From Plakobranchus ocellatus (lineage: Eukaryota > Mollusca > Gastropoda > Plakobranchidae), in NCBI GenBank assembly GCA_019648995.1, contig BLXT01007308.1, forward strand, positions 3,757,020 to 3,786,985: DNA of 29,966 nt, given 5' to 3'. The notes under the pieces are model-generated. The model was not told where the DNA came from and made no database searches. It worked only from the letters and a program-made list of their open reading frames with translations. Positions 8,101 to 18,216 of the stretch are shown piece by piece. How positions within the stretch are numbered: the stretch's first letter is position 1; the number at the start of each line of letters is the position of its first letter. Position numbers and translations under genes: made by a program.

Positions 8101-10652
8101 AAAATATTCATCTCTTGCCCTTACAATAGCTCTGGCAATATATGTCAAGTAAATGTAATTATACTGTTTTCTTTTCAAAGGAAAAAAAATAAAACAAGTT
8201 CACATGAATTTTGCAGTGAATTCAACATTATTAGACTATTTACATAATATGAATGTTTGATACTAATAATCACAGTGAAAGCTACATATTATTCTGCTTT
8301 CTCCTTAGTTAATTTAAAAATATTTATCTCATGCCCTGACAGAGATGTCACAATGTATTTTAAGTTAATGTATTTATATTATTTTTCATTATTCCATACG
8401 TTTTAAAATAAGCTTATTTTCTACCATTTCTTTCAGATGATTTAAGATTATTTGCCAAATCAAACTTATACCATACATTTTCAAATGAGCTTGTTTTACT
8501 ATAATGGCCTATTATTTGGTATATTATTTCAAAGTATAGAACTATGCTACAGAACCAATTGGCCTTCATACTTTACCAGTCTGTTTAACTTACATAAAAA
8601 ATTTCTTCATTTTCAATTAAATGTTTCTATTTTCATTTTAGGTCTCTTAGTGGCTCAGTCAGTTCTGGTATGTCAAGTGAGTCTGGCCATAAGACACCGG
8701 TGAAGCGTGTCTCTTTTAGTGCAACCCACAGCATTATCAATGGAGACTCTGGAGAACAGATAGTCAAACATCGTGACTCCATCATTAGTGCCTCCACTGA
8801 CTCCAGTGATGATTCTAACTCAAGTGGCGAAACCCGTGCCAGCTTTAGGGGTAAGATGAGGCCTCGTCTGCCTCTAACAACAGAGACCACAAGACAACTT
8901 GCTGACATGTGCAATGTCACAATGGATGAAACAGCAGAGGCTATATATGCTGAAACTCACCATCGAGGTACATCATCATTGTCATCATCCTCTACCTCTT
9001 CAGCATTTGCAAGATCAGATAGAAGACGAGCATCCATGCAGGAACGCCGTGGATCATGCGGTTCAGGAAACTCTGAGAGCAGCCAGAGGCATGGTCATAT
9101 AGGCCGGTCTGCCATAAAGCAAAGCTCATTAGACAGCAGTGGTGAGTCTACTCTCACTCGGAACAGACACCACAGTCCGGCCATCTCAGAGGGTCAATAC
9201 ACACATGTCAGAAGAAAGAGTGAGCCCTCAGTGACAGATCTGATTTCTATGGGTAAGGAAGATGCGACATATACTCCTGTCTATGTCCCTGTTACTGATG
9301 ACAATAAAGTTCCCAATGGTTCTCAGTACTCAAGGCTTGGACAAGAGCTAGAGCCCTTGTACAACCAGATTCGAAATGTTGGAACAAAACAGTCAGTCCA
9401 AGCTTCCAGTGATTCTTATTCAGCCATAGCTCCTCCTCCCCTTCAGTTTGGGGAAGATAGGAACCAAGAAAGTCACATACCCCCTCCACTCCCACCTCCC
9501 CTACACATGGATCACGAGCCCTCACCACCTTTACCACCACCACCAACTCATCTTCAGCATATGCAAGTTCCACCCCCACCACCACCTATATCCACCAGTT
9601 CAATCAGCCAACATCAGCTGATACACAAGCAACAAGGTCCAATACTCCCATCCTCTCCTGCCTCACCAGCACCATCTCAATCTCATGCCAAATCTCCTCC
9701 GCCTGCCACTTTGCCAAAACCAAGCGGCAACATCTCTTCTAGTATTGCAAAGAGTAATAGCAGTCCTCCCATTACAAGTGACAATAGTGCTCCTGCTGTA
9801 AAGAGTAGCAACACACCGTCAGCACAGACAAGTCTTCCAAAACAGGCACCACCACCACCTCCTCTACGCCTGTGCAGTACAGATTCCACCTCATCCCTCA
9901 GTGGTGTAGACTCTATTACAGGTTCTCCCTTGCACATCCCCATGCCTCCACCAATGCCACCACTCAACCCAAAGCTACCCCCTCCAACATTGCCCAAAAC
10001 ATCAAGTCAAAGGCCAGGTCCACCTCCACCTCCTCCTCCCCCACCACCTCCTTCAGGTCCAGCAGACACCACCCATTTGTCCCGGCTCAACAGTAATCAA
10101 CATGGCATTGGTCTAGTCAATCCTGCTGTAGCAGCAGAGATGCCAGGCTGTCCTCCCCAGTCTCCCTCCCTGCCTTTCTTGTCAGAGCTGACCAAGCGAA
10201 ACCAACCAGATATTGGGCATGGCAGCACAATAAGTGGAGGAGATGGAATGGATGCACGAGCGGGCCAACCTGCAGCACCAAACCAACATCGGCGCTCTTC
10301 ATCAACAGGTGGTAATGGGTCCATGAAAGTTCAGAAAGCTGTACCACCACCTCCACCTAAACGCAGTGAAAGCACACGGTTATCTGGGGATGTGGCTCAA
10401 AAAAGCGCCCTCCACTCTCCACCTCCCCCCGACTCTGTGACAAATGGCTCACATGCTATTCATGATCCAATCTATGAAAACTATGATGGAATGATGGATA
10501 TAGATGAACTTCCTCCACCGCCACCAGAACTGTTGATGGATTTGGCCCCCTCAGAATCTAGTGAGCAGAGAACAGCCGGGCCTGGGAAGAAAGCCAAACC
10601 TCCACCACCACCTCCAAAGAGATCAAAAGAAACTCATTTATCCAGTCATTGA
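2109..10652 (+). CDS. RAPH1/APBB1IP-like: MRL-family adaptor (MIG-10/RIAM/lamellipodin/Pico), 5'-partial, nine exons
   Basis: Joined exons: 2109-2186, 3013-3172, 3787-3908, 4310-4381, 4805-4951, 5505-5615, 6702-6803, 7485-7819, 8642-10652. Every junction is GT-AG and the frame stays open for about 1045 visible residues. In order: a charged helix (1-26), an RA domain (about 27-117), a linker, a PH domain (about 157-267), then a Ser- and Pro-rich tail. Family proteins link Ras/Rap GTPases and phosphoinositides to Ena/VASP, actin assembly and talin/integrin at the leading edge. Diagnostic stretches are AEKIRIALEKIREAKIRK, VMWTRDSKNKIMF, EGALYLKSDGKKAWKK, LRASGLYY, KYHAPTDFC and KHPQIQKK, compared with vertebrate RIAM and lamellipodin recalled from memory. 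The tail keeps the lamellipodin C-terminal pattern ELPPPPPELL followed by a PPPPPPKR end. The N-terminus (talin-binding helices) is missing from the window or unrecognised. Invertebrates usually have one MRL gene, so the RAPH1 versus APBB1IP choice may not apply. Confidence 0.96.
2187..3012 (+). other. MRL intron A/B
   Basis: GTATGT...CAAG intron. AT-rich, no coding or repeat structure recognised apart from short homopolymers. Confidence 0.85.
3013..3172 (+). CDS. MRL exon B: first part of RA domain
   Basis: Starts LFVRAFAKDGSSKSILVDEK and ends ...PELLM plus one base. The ubiquitin-like RA fold binds active Ras/Rap GTPases. The acceptor is CAAG rather than the usual YAG, with a pyrimidine-rich stretch before it. 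It was chosen because it gives an exact K-LFVRAF join matching the family. The donor is G|GTAGGT, phase 1. Confidence 0.93.
3173..3786 (+). other. MRL intron B/C with short tandem repeat
   Basis: Contains an 18-19 nt T run (near 3309-3327) and a two-unit 39 bp repeat (3383-3452), followed by sequence not obviously intron-like (3460-3580). It may be a degraded mobile element; no target duplication was identified. Confidence 0.8.
3383..3452. repeat. Two-unit 39 bp repeat (13-codon period)
   Basis: About 31 bp of each unit aligns at an offset of exactly 39, with roughly six or seven differences (CAACTGAGACCTG... versus TAACTGAAACCTG...). Because 39 is a multiple of three, the - strand frame repeats the peptide YFQVSV. 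Confidence 0.6.
3787..3908 (+). CDS. MRL exon C: second part of RA domain
   Basis: The split codon G|AA restores Glu, giving MERILEDHDSL, then VMWTRDSKNKIMF and KYDLFRNPE. This WTRDS-NK-F-KY-LF-NP block is one of the strongest MRL signatures. The donor is GAG|GTGAG, phase 0. Confidence 0.95.
3909..4804 (+). other. MRL introns C/D and D/E
   Basis: Two introns (3909-4309 and 4382-4804) around exon 4310-4381. AT-rich; nothing else recognised. Confidence 0.85.
4310..4381 (+). CDS. MRL exon D: RA-PH linker
   Basis: 24 residues beginning KYLMNLSGSKQGPL and ending KDKLIQ. It follows a strong poly-T tract with CACAG, and the donor is CAA|GTGAGA. It occupies the place of the vertebrate linker that follows NPQNY. 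The low conservation expected of a linker makes this exon slightly less certain than its neighbours, but phases on both sides fit. Confidence 0.88.
4805..4951 (+). CDS. MRL exon E: start of PH domain
   Basis: 49 residues. After EFFAPESVCVP comes the first PH strand, MEGALYLKSDGKKAWKK, then FFFVLRASGLYYNPKGKASK. The residue after WKK is Phe (codon 4892-4894), where RIAM and lamellipodin have the Arg of a K-x-R lipid-contact pattern. Flanked by CACCAG and GTATGT. Confidence 0.95.
4952..6701 (+). other. MRL introns E/F and F/G
   Basis: Introns 4952-5504 and 5616-6701 around exon 5505-5615. AT-rich with short T runs; no further feature recognised. Confidence 0.85.
5505..5615 (+). CDS. MRL exon F: middle of PH domain
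   Basis: 37 residues: NPKDLACLVQFDYVEVYRGL, then GWKKKYHAPTDFCFALK. It matches the vertebrate RDLACF-QF...KYKAPTDYC-VLK stretch. Acceptor ATTAG, donor AAG|GTTTGT, phase 0 at both ends. Confidence 0.95.
6702..6803 (+). CDS. MRL exon G: end of PH domain
   Basis: 34 residues: HPQIQKKTSKYIRYFCAETE, then MALDQWVMGIRTVK. It contains the PH C-terminal helix with the invariant Trp (DQW). Acceptor ACACAG, donor AAA|GTAAGG. Confidence 0.95.
6804..7484 (+). other. MRL intron G/H with N gap
   Basis: Rich in T and A homopolymers and carrying NNN at 7142-7144 inside a T run, which marks unresolved bases. No coding content. Confidence 0.85.
7485..7819 (+). CDS. MRL exon H: post-PH helix and Ser-rich linker
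   Basis: Begins LGKQMLHNYERLTHEISMWD, matching the vertebrate AKYGK-LY-NYQ helix after PH. It then becomes rich in Ser, Gly and Pro (PSSAGSSGGVSNSSS, RKGSESGIASDG). It ends two bases into an Arg codon (AG|G) completed by the next exon. Acceptor CCCACAG, donor AAG|GTAATT. Confidence 0.93.
7820..8641 (+). other. MRL intron H/I
   Basis: Phase 2 intron holding a diverged tandem duplication (7983-8390). A small open frame across 8452-8703 reads through the acceptor and is not a gene. Confidence 0.85.
7983..8390. repeat. Diverged ~216 bp tandem duplication
   Basis: TTCACATGAATTTTGCAGTG begins at 7983 and again at 8199. Similarity continues through TAATATGAATGTTTGA, TAATAATCACA and TATTCTGCTTTCTCCTTA, then fades. 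Some substitutions and small indels separate the copies. Confidence 0.8.
8642..10652 (+). CDS. MRL terminal exon: Ser/Pro-rich tail and stop
   Basis: Single 2 kb exon encoding 669 residues, ending in TGA at 10650-10652. The first part is Ser-rich with basic phospho-site-like motifs (PVKRVSFS; RRKSEPS at 9210-9230, a candidate 14-3-3 site). The middle is tyrosine-dotted (YTPVYVPV, LEPLYNQI). From about 9430 on it is proline-rich, with an 11-Pro run near 10020-10050. Two LPPPP motifs suitable for EVH1 binding are seen (9531-9545 and in ELPPPPPELL at 10506-10535); no FPPPP was found. YENYDG (10473-10490) fits a pY-x-N SH2 site. Two related PPPPPKR...LS blocks close the protein. Motif functions are inferred. 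Confidence 0.94.
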
Positions 10653-10728
10653 GTATAGATCACACACTTTAAAATGAGATAACCATACTATTCTAACATT
10701 GAATGCTGTTTACTCAAAAACAAAATAA

Positions 10729-10736
10729 TGTAAATA
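10729..10736 (+). promoter_or_regulatory. Pumilio-type response element in MRL 3' UTR
   Basis: TGTAAATA matches the PUF-protein consensus TGTANATA and lies about 75 nt after the MRL stop codon on the sense strand. The motif is short and can occur by chance in AT-rich DNA; its position soon after the stop is what supports it. Confidence 0.3.
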
Positions 10737-11718
10737 CATAGATGTCTGAAAAAAAAAAAAAGAGTTAAACTGAAAGAGGGGACTTTTGTTAGTTCTCACG
10801 GCTGACCACAATATTTGACAATGAAAAGTGCTTATAATGATGATGAATTGGGCCCAGCTTTATTTGAGCCATTACTCAATGTATGATGCATGTTATCAAA
10901 ATCAACCAATGATAAACCAAATCTTCACAATGATATAAACATATGCGTTTAAGATGTCCAATACAGTTTTTTTTTCATTTGATTCGACAGTTTACAAAAT
11001 AATGTAAAAGCTGCTGTTATTTGCGTCCAGTTTTTTATGTTCTTTTGTTTTATTAATATGCCAGTCACTATTTATCTACAAATGTTGGGACTTTAGTCCA
11101 AATTTAAGTGTTCATATCCTTATTTCTGCACCCTAAACAAAACTGTTAAGCTGCTCTTTATAAAACTAATGATTCTCTATAAAAGTAAAAGATTATTCAA
11201 ACAAGTGGAGTGAAGCTGCCATATTCATGTTGGTTGACTGCAAATGCAAAGTTATTTCTTTTTGTAAGAATGAAGCTTTAATATTTTTCATATTTATTCA
11301 TTAAAAAAGCAACCAGGATTTAAGTAGCAAGGAAAAGTTCCCGATGCAAATTATTTAGATTTTCTACCCCTGGCAGATTATGTTAACTAATTGCAAATGC
11401 CTGCAACATACACAAACACAAACTAAAATCTACTTTTTATTTTACATGATCTATGTTGATCAAATTTGTTTACAAAACTTAGGAGACTAAATGATTATGA
11501 GGTTTTTTTTTATCTCCTATTCTTCGAGGTTTTTTTTTTTTATTATTTTTAGTTTGAAATTATTGAACTTTCAGGACTAGTTGTTTTAGCATTTTTTTCT
11601 CCCTGATAACAAAAAATCAGAAATTTTGAATTGTAAAGCTCCAGCATAAGCCCTAAATTTTTTTTATTTTGTTCTTGACTTTTAAAATATTTATAAGCAT
11701 GTTCATAGTGATTCCCCT

Positions 11719-11754
11719 TCCTCTCTCTCTTTCTTTCTCTCTCTCTCTCTCTCT
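11719..11754. repeat. (CT)n microsatellite in presumed MRL 3' UTR
   Basis: Roughly 36 bp of CT units with a few interruptions. Confidence 0.9.
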
Positions 11755-14700
11755 AGATTGAATTCATTGGGGAATGTCCAAAATTTTAATGAAGAATATT
11801 CAAATTTTACCATCTATTTTAAAAGCATCGAGAGAGTGGTAGAGGGAGTATTTTTCCTTTTGAAAATTTTTTACCGCCGTTCTTATATTGCCTGCTTCAT
11901 GCAGTGACTTCACTTGTTGTCTTTTTATGGAGATGAAATTTGTTTCATGTTCAAAAGATAATGAAACAAACTTAAGAAAAACAGGAAAAAAATTCTGTTT
12001 AATGCCAACCACTGCGATATTGGCATTAAATTCAGAAAATCAAGTCTTATTGATCTTGGATAATGAAATCATATTTAACAGGGCCAGGGACGAAAAAAAT
12101 TCATCTTGAGAACTTTAATTTATTACAAATTCAATTAATAAGACTTGCTTTTGAGGTTTCCTCTGTAAAATCACTATAAAAGAGATGATTTCTTCATATA
12201 GTTATGAAAGAAAAAGTTAAAGCTTTTTAATACATTAAGTAAATTTTCTTCTCCACTTATTCACAACTATTAAGTGATAAATTGAATTGTCATGATTTTT
12301 AATAAAAATTATTCTCTCTCTCCCTCTCTTTTTTATGCAGTTATAAATATTTACAAGTTGCAAATCAAAAGGCAATCAACGGTTTTCACATCCTGTTGGA
12401 ATGATTGCAATTTGATTTGTTAGAGGTCTCAGTTGGTTTAAATCAATTTTTTTTTCAAACAATTAATTGACACTTAAAGAGCATTTTTTTTTGACAAATC
12501 TAGTCAGAGGCCCCATTTTATTGATCAATTGCTTTTTTTTTTTTTCATTTATTTAAATAGACTGTATCAACTATTATGTTTTTACTGGTGCTGATTTCAT
12601 ATTTTTTGTTTTTGTTTTAAAGAGCATTAAAAAAGGAAGAAATGCATTATTTACATTGCACATCATTGTGTAATTTTGATAGTGCAGTGTTTTTAAAATG
12701 GCTAAATCACTTTCTCTCAGAGAAAATTGTAGAACGCAAGTGTCACTTTAGCTTATATTTACTCTTTATTCTTTTTACATCAATTTTTTTTTCATGTTAA
12801 AATACACTGGCATCTTTTGCTCTAAAGTGAGCAAAATCTGAGAGATGGATATGGAACAGTTATAATATTATAATTAAGATCTCTCTTTTTTCATAGCTCC
12901 TTTGAAAAAAATTTTCAGTCTTCAGTCAAACTATTCTAGCTTGAATTGGGTGAAAGAAATTAGTGAAAGGTATATCTTGTATTTGACTGATGAATAAATA
13001 AGCCAAATTTTTATAAGTTGGACAAGACTTGTGTTTCATCATTGCTTCTCTTTTGCAATATGACAGTTAGGGATAAGCAAACGTTAATTATATCTTATTT
13101 TTCATTTTTAAAGCTGATAAGGTGTGAAGTATTAACCATTTCATAAATAATTCAAGAGGAGTCATTTTGAAGAAAAAATTTATTTAAACAAGATAATCCA
13201 GCTTTAAATGCCATTATTTATACCGGTATCTTAAATCAATAATTCATGTCTTGTATAAATCTCATGAATGATTCTAGTCACTAAGTCAGCTTCAAGTCTC
13301 CATAGTGTGGCATGTATTTTTTAATTACAGTATTTGAGTAGTGTAATTATATCTTGTAAGTTGTAGATGTGCTTTACTGTACAAACTTTGTTCTTGCAAA
13401 ATCCTCTTAAAGACTTGTTTGCTCTGTGTTGTACCTGTGTGGCTTCATACACTGGTTTTGTGATACCTGCGTGAGTAATGCTATGTTTTTTGTTGTTTCC
13501 ATGCTATGCTAAAGAAACTGATTCTTGTTGTATGTCAAAAAGATACTGATATATATATATGCAGTATGACAATAATTTGTTTAACATTCAGTTAGTATTC
13601 TATAATGGAGGTAGCTAGAACTGTATTTATTGATAGTATGCTTTGAATCAAAAAAAGGAATGCATTTTAACATTATGAAAGCTGGTCAAAGATATTATAC
13701 TTTGTTATAAAGGCAAATACTTTTGCTGTAAAAATCGGTATAAATAGCCATAGTAGAGGGCTACATCATAGGTAACTGATGATCTTTATAAGTAAAACTG
13801 ATTCATCGTTTAACTTTCTATTATTACTTTTATTATGTTACATATATCTCAAAATTTGTCTGAATGAGTTGGAAGTCATATTTTGAACATTTTGTTCCAT
13901 TGAAACAGTCCAAATTCCTTTCCATAATGTTTGCACCTGTGAGAGAGCTAAAAAGAGGTATGTTGAATCCACGCCAAATATGCAATTTTTTTCTAAAAAA
14001 AAAATTTTTGAAGAAGATAAAACAAAACTCAGATTCTTATTTGTCAAGTGTTATATGCAACATATTATCACTGGTCTTAAAACAGATGAATTTTGTTTTC
14101 TTGGCATATTTCTGGAATGCATACTTTTAATAACACAGTTTCTGATGTCTTTTATTAGATTGTGTAAATGCATAAAAAATGGTGAAAAATTTATAAACGG
14201 ATTTTAAAGAATTTGGAGAGTGATCAGTTATTGAAACATCTAAAGGTCAAAGTTGGCTGTTGCAGAAGTATTTTCCATCTAAGAGGCCAAAGAAAACAGT
14301 TTTTTAATTGAGAAAAACATTGAATATACTGCATCATAAACTTTTTTCTTAAACAGTTTGGAACAGGTAAAGTAAAGGTACTGATGTCTGAAAAGTATTT
14401 TGAACAAAAGAGTTTTCTCAACACAAAAATTATTATTCTAGTTTTAATAATTACAAGGCAATAGGCTCTCTGATGTCTTGAAACCTTTATTGGTGGGACA
14501 CAGAACTTGATGTTCGAGTACAATTCTTTTTTGAAAAGGCTCAGGTGATATAATTTAATAGTTTGTAATCACTCACAACTACAAAATGAGTCGAGTTATG
14601 GGTCTACATCACTAAGACCAAATCAAAATGTGTAAGTCAAAATAAATTAAAACTTGTTAAATTCTTTTTAGCAAAGTTAAAACTAATTTAATGGTTTGGA

Positions 14701-15838
14701 ATCACATCTCACCATTTTATGTTTTGCGTTTTTAGTTATGCCATTTTCACCCTGGCTTTTGACCACTTTTAGTATGCAACAGCAGTAAGCTGAAAACTTT
14801 TTATTTTCTTTCTGACTCACAAAGTGGGCACAATGAACTAAGAATTTTTATTGACCTACCAAACTTTTCTTTTTTTTTTTAATGCTGATATCTTGATGCT
14901 TACTTTTTGCATTTTTTGCTGTAAAACTATATCAAGTGAGAGAGATTTGCCATTAGCTTAATGTGAACTTATTCCCTAGTCAATCTTTATACCTTTCATA
15001 ACTTGTATAAAACCCAACATTCTATCTATCCATGCTTTCAAAATGCTCAATATTATTATTAAGCCTATAGCCCATCCACACTTTTTGTACAGAGTTGCGC
15101 TATTTTTAAAGCAGTTTTAACAATATTTAATGGAACAGCAAAGGATGATGTCATTATTAAAGCTAAGAATATAACAGCAAAATCCATAGCAACACATTAA
15201 ACATGGATAAATGAGGGCCTGCTATGAAGATATGGGAGACAAAAACAATAACATGATTGATTGCGTTCTTAATTTTTTAGGAGACTGTTCTCATTATGTC
15301 ACAGATAAATTGTACATGAAAAGCATCTGTAAAAGTTTTAAGCATCATTTTCTGCTTTCAACACTGATAAAATCTATCTATTTGAGGGACTAAAATTACA
15401 AAGTAAAACCAACAAAGCTCAATGCATATTATGTTTTTCTTTTGGAAAGAGATAGAAATCTATTTTGTGTACAAAGGTTTGTAAAAATGTCAACTAATTT
15501 TATGAAAAAGGTAGCCAATTATAAAGCAATTATTTGAGTCTGGCTTGGATTTTCATTACGTATATTCAACATTTCTGTTGAGATTAAAATATTTAGGAAT
15601 GGTACATGTTTGAATGACAACTCATTTGATGAAATCATCTTAGAAGTTATATCATCAAACTAAGAACCTAGCTTTCTTCTCCTCTCTGTCTGTTTTTGAT
15701 AGACTTTTTATGTTGTCTTATGATTACAAGATTTCTAGAGTGAGATTCTTCTTTAATGACCTTTATTATATCATTTCCTGACACTCAGATGTAGACACCT
15801 AGAGAGAAAATGCTCTTTGTGATCAAATGTTTATTATA

Positions 15839-15844
15839 ATTAAA
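15839..15844 (+). terminator. Candidate distal poly(A) signal of MRL gene
   Basis: ATTAAA, followed within about 25-95 nt by T-rich and GT-containing sequence (TTTTTCCC, GTGTCTGATTTTG, then a long T run near 15920). It is the last such signal before T runs give way to A runs. Upstream AATAAA sites (12301, 12993, 14641) are alternatives. Confidence 0.3.
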
Positions 15845-16063
15845 TATTATGGATATTCATGGACAGATTTTTCCCACGTGTCTGATTTTGAACATACTGT
15901 GAATTCTTTCTCTCTTTGTTTTTTTTTTTCCATTTATAATAGTTCATAATGGAAAAATATTTTTTTACCGAGAAAAAACAGCACAAGTTCAAGCGATGTA
16001 TTATTTGAGACAGCAATAGCATGAAAGAAGAACACAAAATAATTTAATGCAAATCAAGTCTGT

Positions 16064-16069
16064 TTTATT
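16064..16069 (-). terminator. Candidate distal poly(A) signal of CUL2
   Basis: TTTATT on + reads AATAAA on -. It is followed on the - strand by a T- and GT-rich stretch (ATTATTTTGTGTTC). It lies about 3.6 kb past the CUL2 stop, at the edge of the A-run-rich segment. A proximal AATAAA exists at 19618-19623. Confidence 0.35.
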
Positions 16070-18135
16070 AGTCTGACCAAGTGGGCAACTTTGAAAAGTG
16101 GGTTTATATGAACATATGTACTTGTATGCAGTCTCAACATTGTGTAATAATATATCTTCACAATAATACAAAAAAAAAACGCAAGGCAACATCCATACAA
16201 AATGTATCAACCAGTCAGTTTTTTTTCCTCACCACCTTTACTGTAGATGAAAAATTCACTGTTACGCTAAGCTGACATACTATATCATCCTTGAGACAAC
16301 ATAATTTTAACAAAATCGGATTAATGGCTCTTTTAACCAACGAAATTTATGTGAAAATTTTTACATGCTAAAAAGGAGAAGCAAAACCAAAAAAAAAAAA
16401 AAAAAGGGAAATGTTTTAAATGCAGAAAATCAGTAACAGCCATCTATTCGCACATTTTAATTTGCATAAAGAAGAAAAAAAAAAAAAAAAACTACATAAA
16501 AACCAACAGTTACACAGCCTTGCAATTTACATTCTTTGAGAAACATATCTTGTACAAGTTGTAGTAATGGCACTCCAAAACAAACAGAATAAACGCTCTC
16601 TGTCTAGGCATACATTCAAATTGATTACTTTACAAGTACAGACAGCTCATGCAGAAAGTTTTCTGATATTCTATCATGATGAAAAATATTATTTTGAAAA
16701 TTAGTAGCGCGGAAAATTCAGAGCCACAAATACAACAAAAATATGGTAATAGCAATGTTATTTAACACCATTTCAGCTCAAGTCAATTTGGTTACAAAGT
16801 GAAGGAATTTTGTCACAGAATTAAGCGATAGGAAAACACATAGCCCTCAAAAGTCAAGAGACAATAAGCAATATATTTCAGAGGCAAAAGCCTTGGTGAA
16901 TGAACGCACCATACAGGAAGATTTTTATTTGCAAACATCTCTACAGAGCAATATGATCATTTTATCGACACAGGTCCAAAGCCAAATTTATTTTTTTCAC
17001 ATACAAAATTTCAGTATTTTGAATCTCATTAGTAATTATGGCCTGATTTAGTTGGTAACACTGAAAACCTGCTTGTAATTCTCGGGTTTTTTCGATTGCA
17101 TTGTTAAAAAAAAAAAAAAAGGGACAATCTGGTTCCTACTTAATGTCATGACATCATCTTGGCTGCATCAGTAAAAGAGAAATGAAAACTACAAAATCTT
17201 CCTTAGCAAGAAGCTTCAGAAGATACATAAATATCTTTTATATTGTTCGATTTCAGAAACAATTGTACAATAATGCACTAATTAAAAAAAAAAAAAAAAA
17301 AAAAAAGCTTTTTGGGATAGCTATCCTTTACATGCTATACCATTCACGAATTTTCATAAAGGAGATGTTAAGGTTCTACTTACAGGTTTTCCCTCTCTTG
17401 AAAGGAAGCCTAAATCGTAACTTTTGCAAAAATGGTAAATGTATAACTTTATTTTCATTTGTTATTCAATTATTTTCAAGAGAGGAAGAATCAAAATTTT
17501 TTTCAAGAAAGTTTTCAGTTGACCTTTAATTTGTGATAAAATACTACAAAGAATCATTAAAGCACACAAACCATATGCATGCTATTCCTGCTCTATTTTC
17601 TCTCTTCATACTAATTGCCAAAAAAGATGTTAATGTACAATACCAAAAAGAGCACAGTGATAATATCATTGCGATTAATATATGTGGCGCCTTTTGAGTG
17701 TGAAAAAAAAAAAATCTGACCCAAGCTTAAATCCTTGAATGAACTTACAAAAAACGATCAATTAAAAATAGGGCAGTACTTCTCAACAAGACAGTGACGG
17801 AAGTAGGAAAAAAATGTAAAAAAGACGCCTCTGCATCTACTCCATTTCCAATTTGATCATAGCATTTTAGGAGTCATTACGTAACATAAAACCAGCTTCA
17901 AGGACAGTTATAAAATTTAATGCCGTTGAAACCTTTTCAGAAGGAAATATTTTTATATGTACAAAATGTGGATCATTTTGGAAAAAAAAATACAAAACAG
18001 AAAATAAAGCGATTTGAACAGCGCTTCGCTGATCTATATTCTTTGTCTACCACTATAGAGAGGATGCAAAAAAATTTACACACTCAACCCCCTCCTCCCC
18101 CCATATATCAATCACTCTGATCATCTGACCAGTGC

Positions 18136-18181
18136 TCTGCAATGAACAGGCTAAAGGGCTTGTTAACCTCTGCATTGCAGA
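18136..18181. repeat. Imperfect hairpin (inverted repeat)
   Basis: TCTGCAATG (18136-18144) is the exact reverse complement of CATTGCAGA (18173-18181). Inside them, AACAGGC (18145-18151) pairs with GCTTGTT (18158-18164) with one mismatch or G-U wobble, leaving a 6 nt loop and an 8 nt bulge on the 3' side. It lies in the presumed CUL2 3' UTR. It is too bulged for a typical miRNA precursor and may be a structured UTR element or chance. Confidence 0.45.
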
Positions 18182-18216
18182 CATATGCTGTACGATCTGT
18201 AATGCAGAACCCTAAC

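Larger units (their letters stand above)
10653..15880 (+). other. Presumed long MRL 3' UTR and downstream sequence
   Basis: No coding exon was recognised. The stretch is AT-rich, with many T runs, ATTTA pentamers (for example near 11290) and a (CT)n tract at 11719-11754. AATAAA occurs at 12301-12306, 12993-12998 and 14641-14646, and ATTAAA at 15839-15844, so the UTR could end at any of several points. The T-over-A bias persists to about 15.93 kb, which favours a long sense transcript. The extent is inferred; RNA reads would fix it. Confidence 0.4.

Noticed and set aside
9683-9997. Minus-strand Gly-rich open frame opposite the proline-rich exon
   Set aside because: It is the antisense of CCN proline codons; such shadows are expected and have no homology.
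10097-10356. Two overlapping minus-strand frames within the MRL terminal exon
   Set aside because: Antisense shadows of a well-supported coding exon.
14224-14523. 99-codon minus frame in the intergenic stretch
   Set aside because: No recognisable domain, and it lies antisense in the presumed MRL 3' UTR.
17182-17529. 115-codon + frame containing an eight-lysine run
   Set aside because: The lysines come from a poly-A tract; the frame is antisense to the presumed CUL2 3' UTR and resembles no family.
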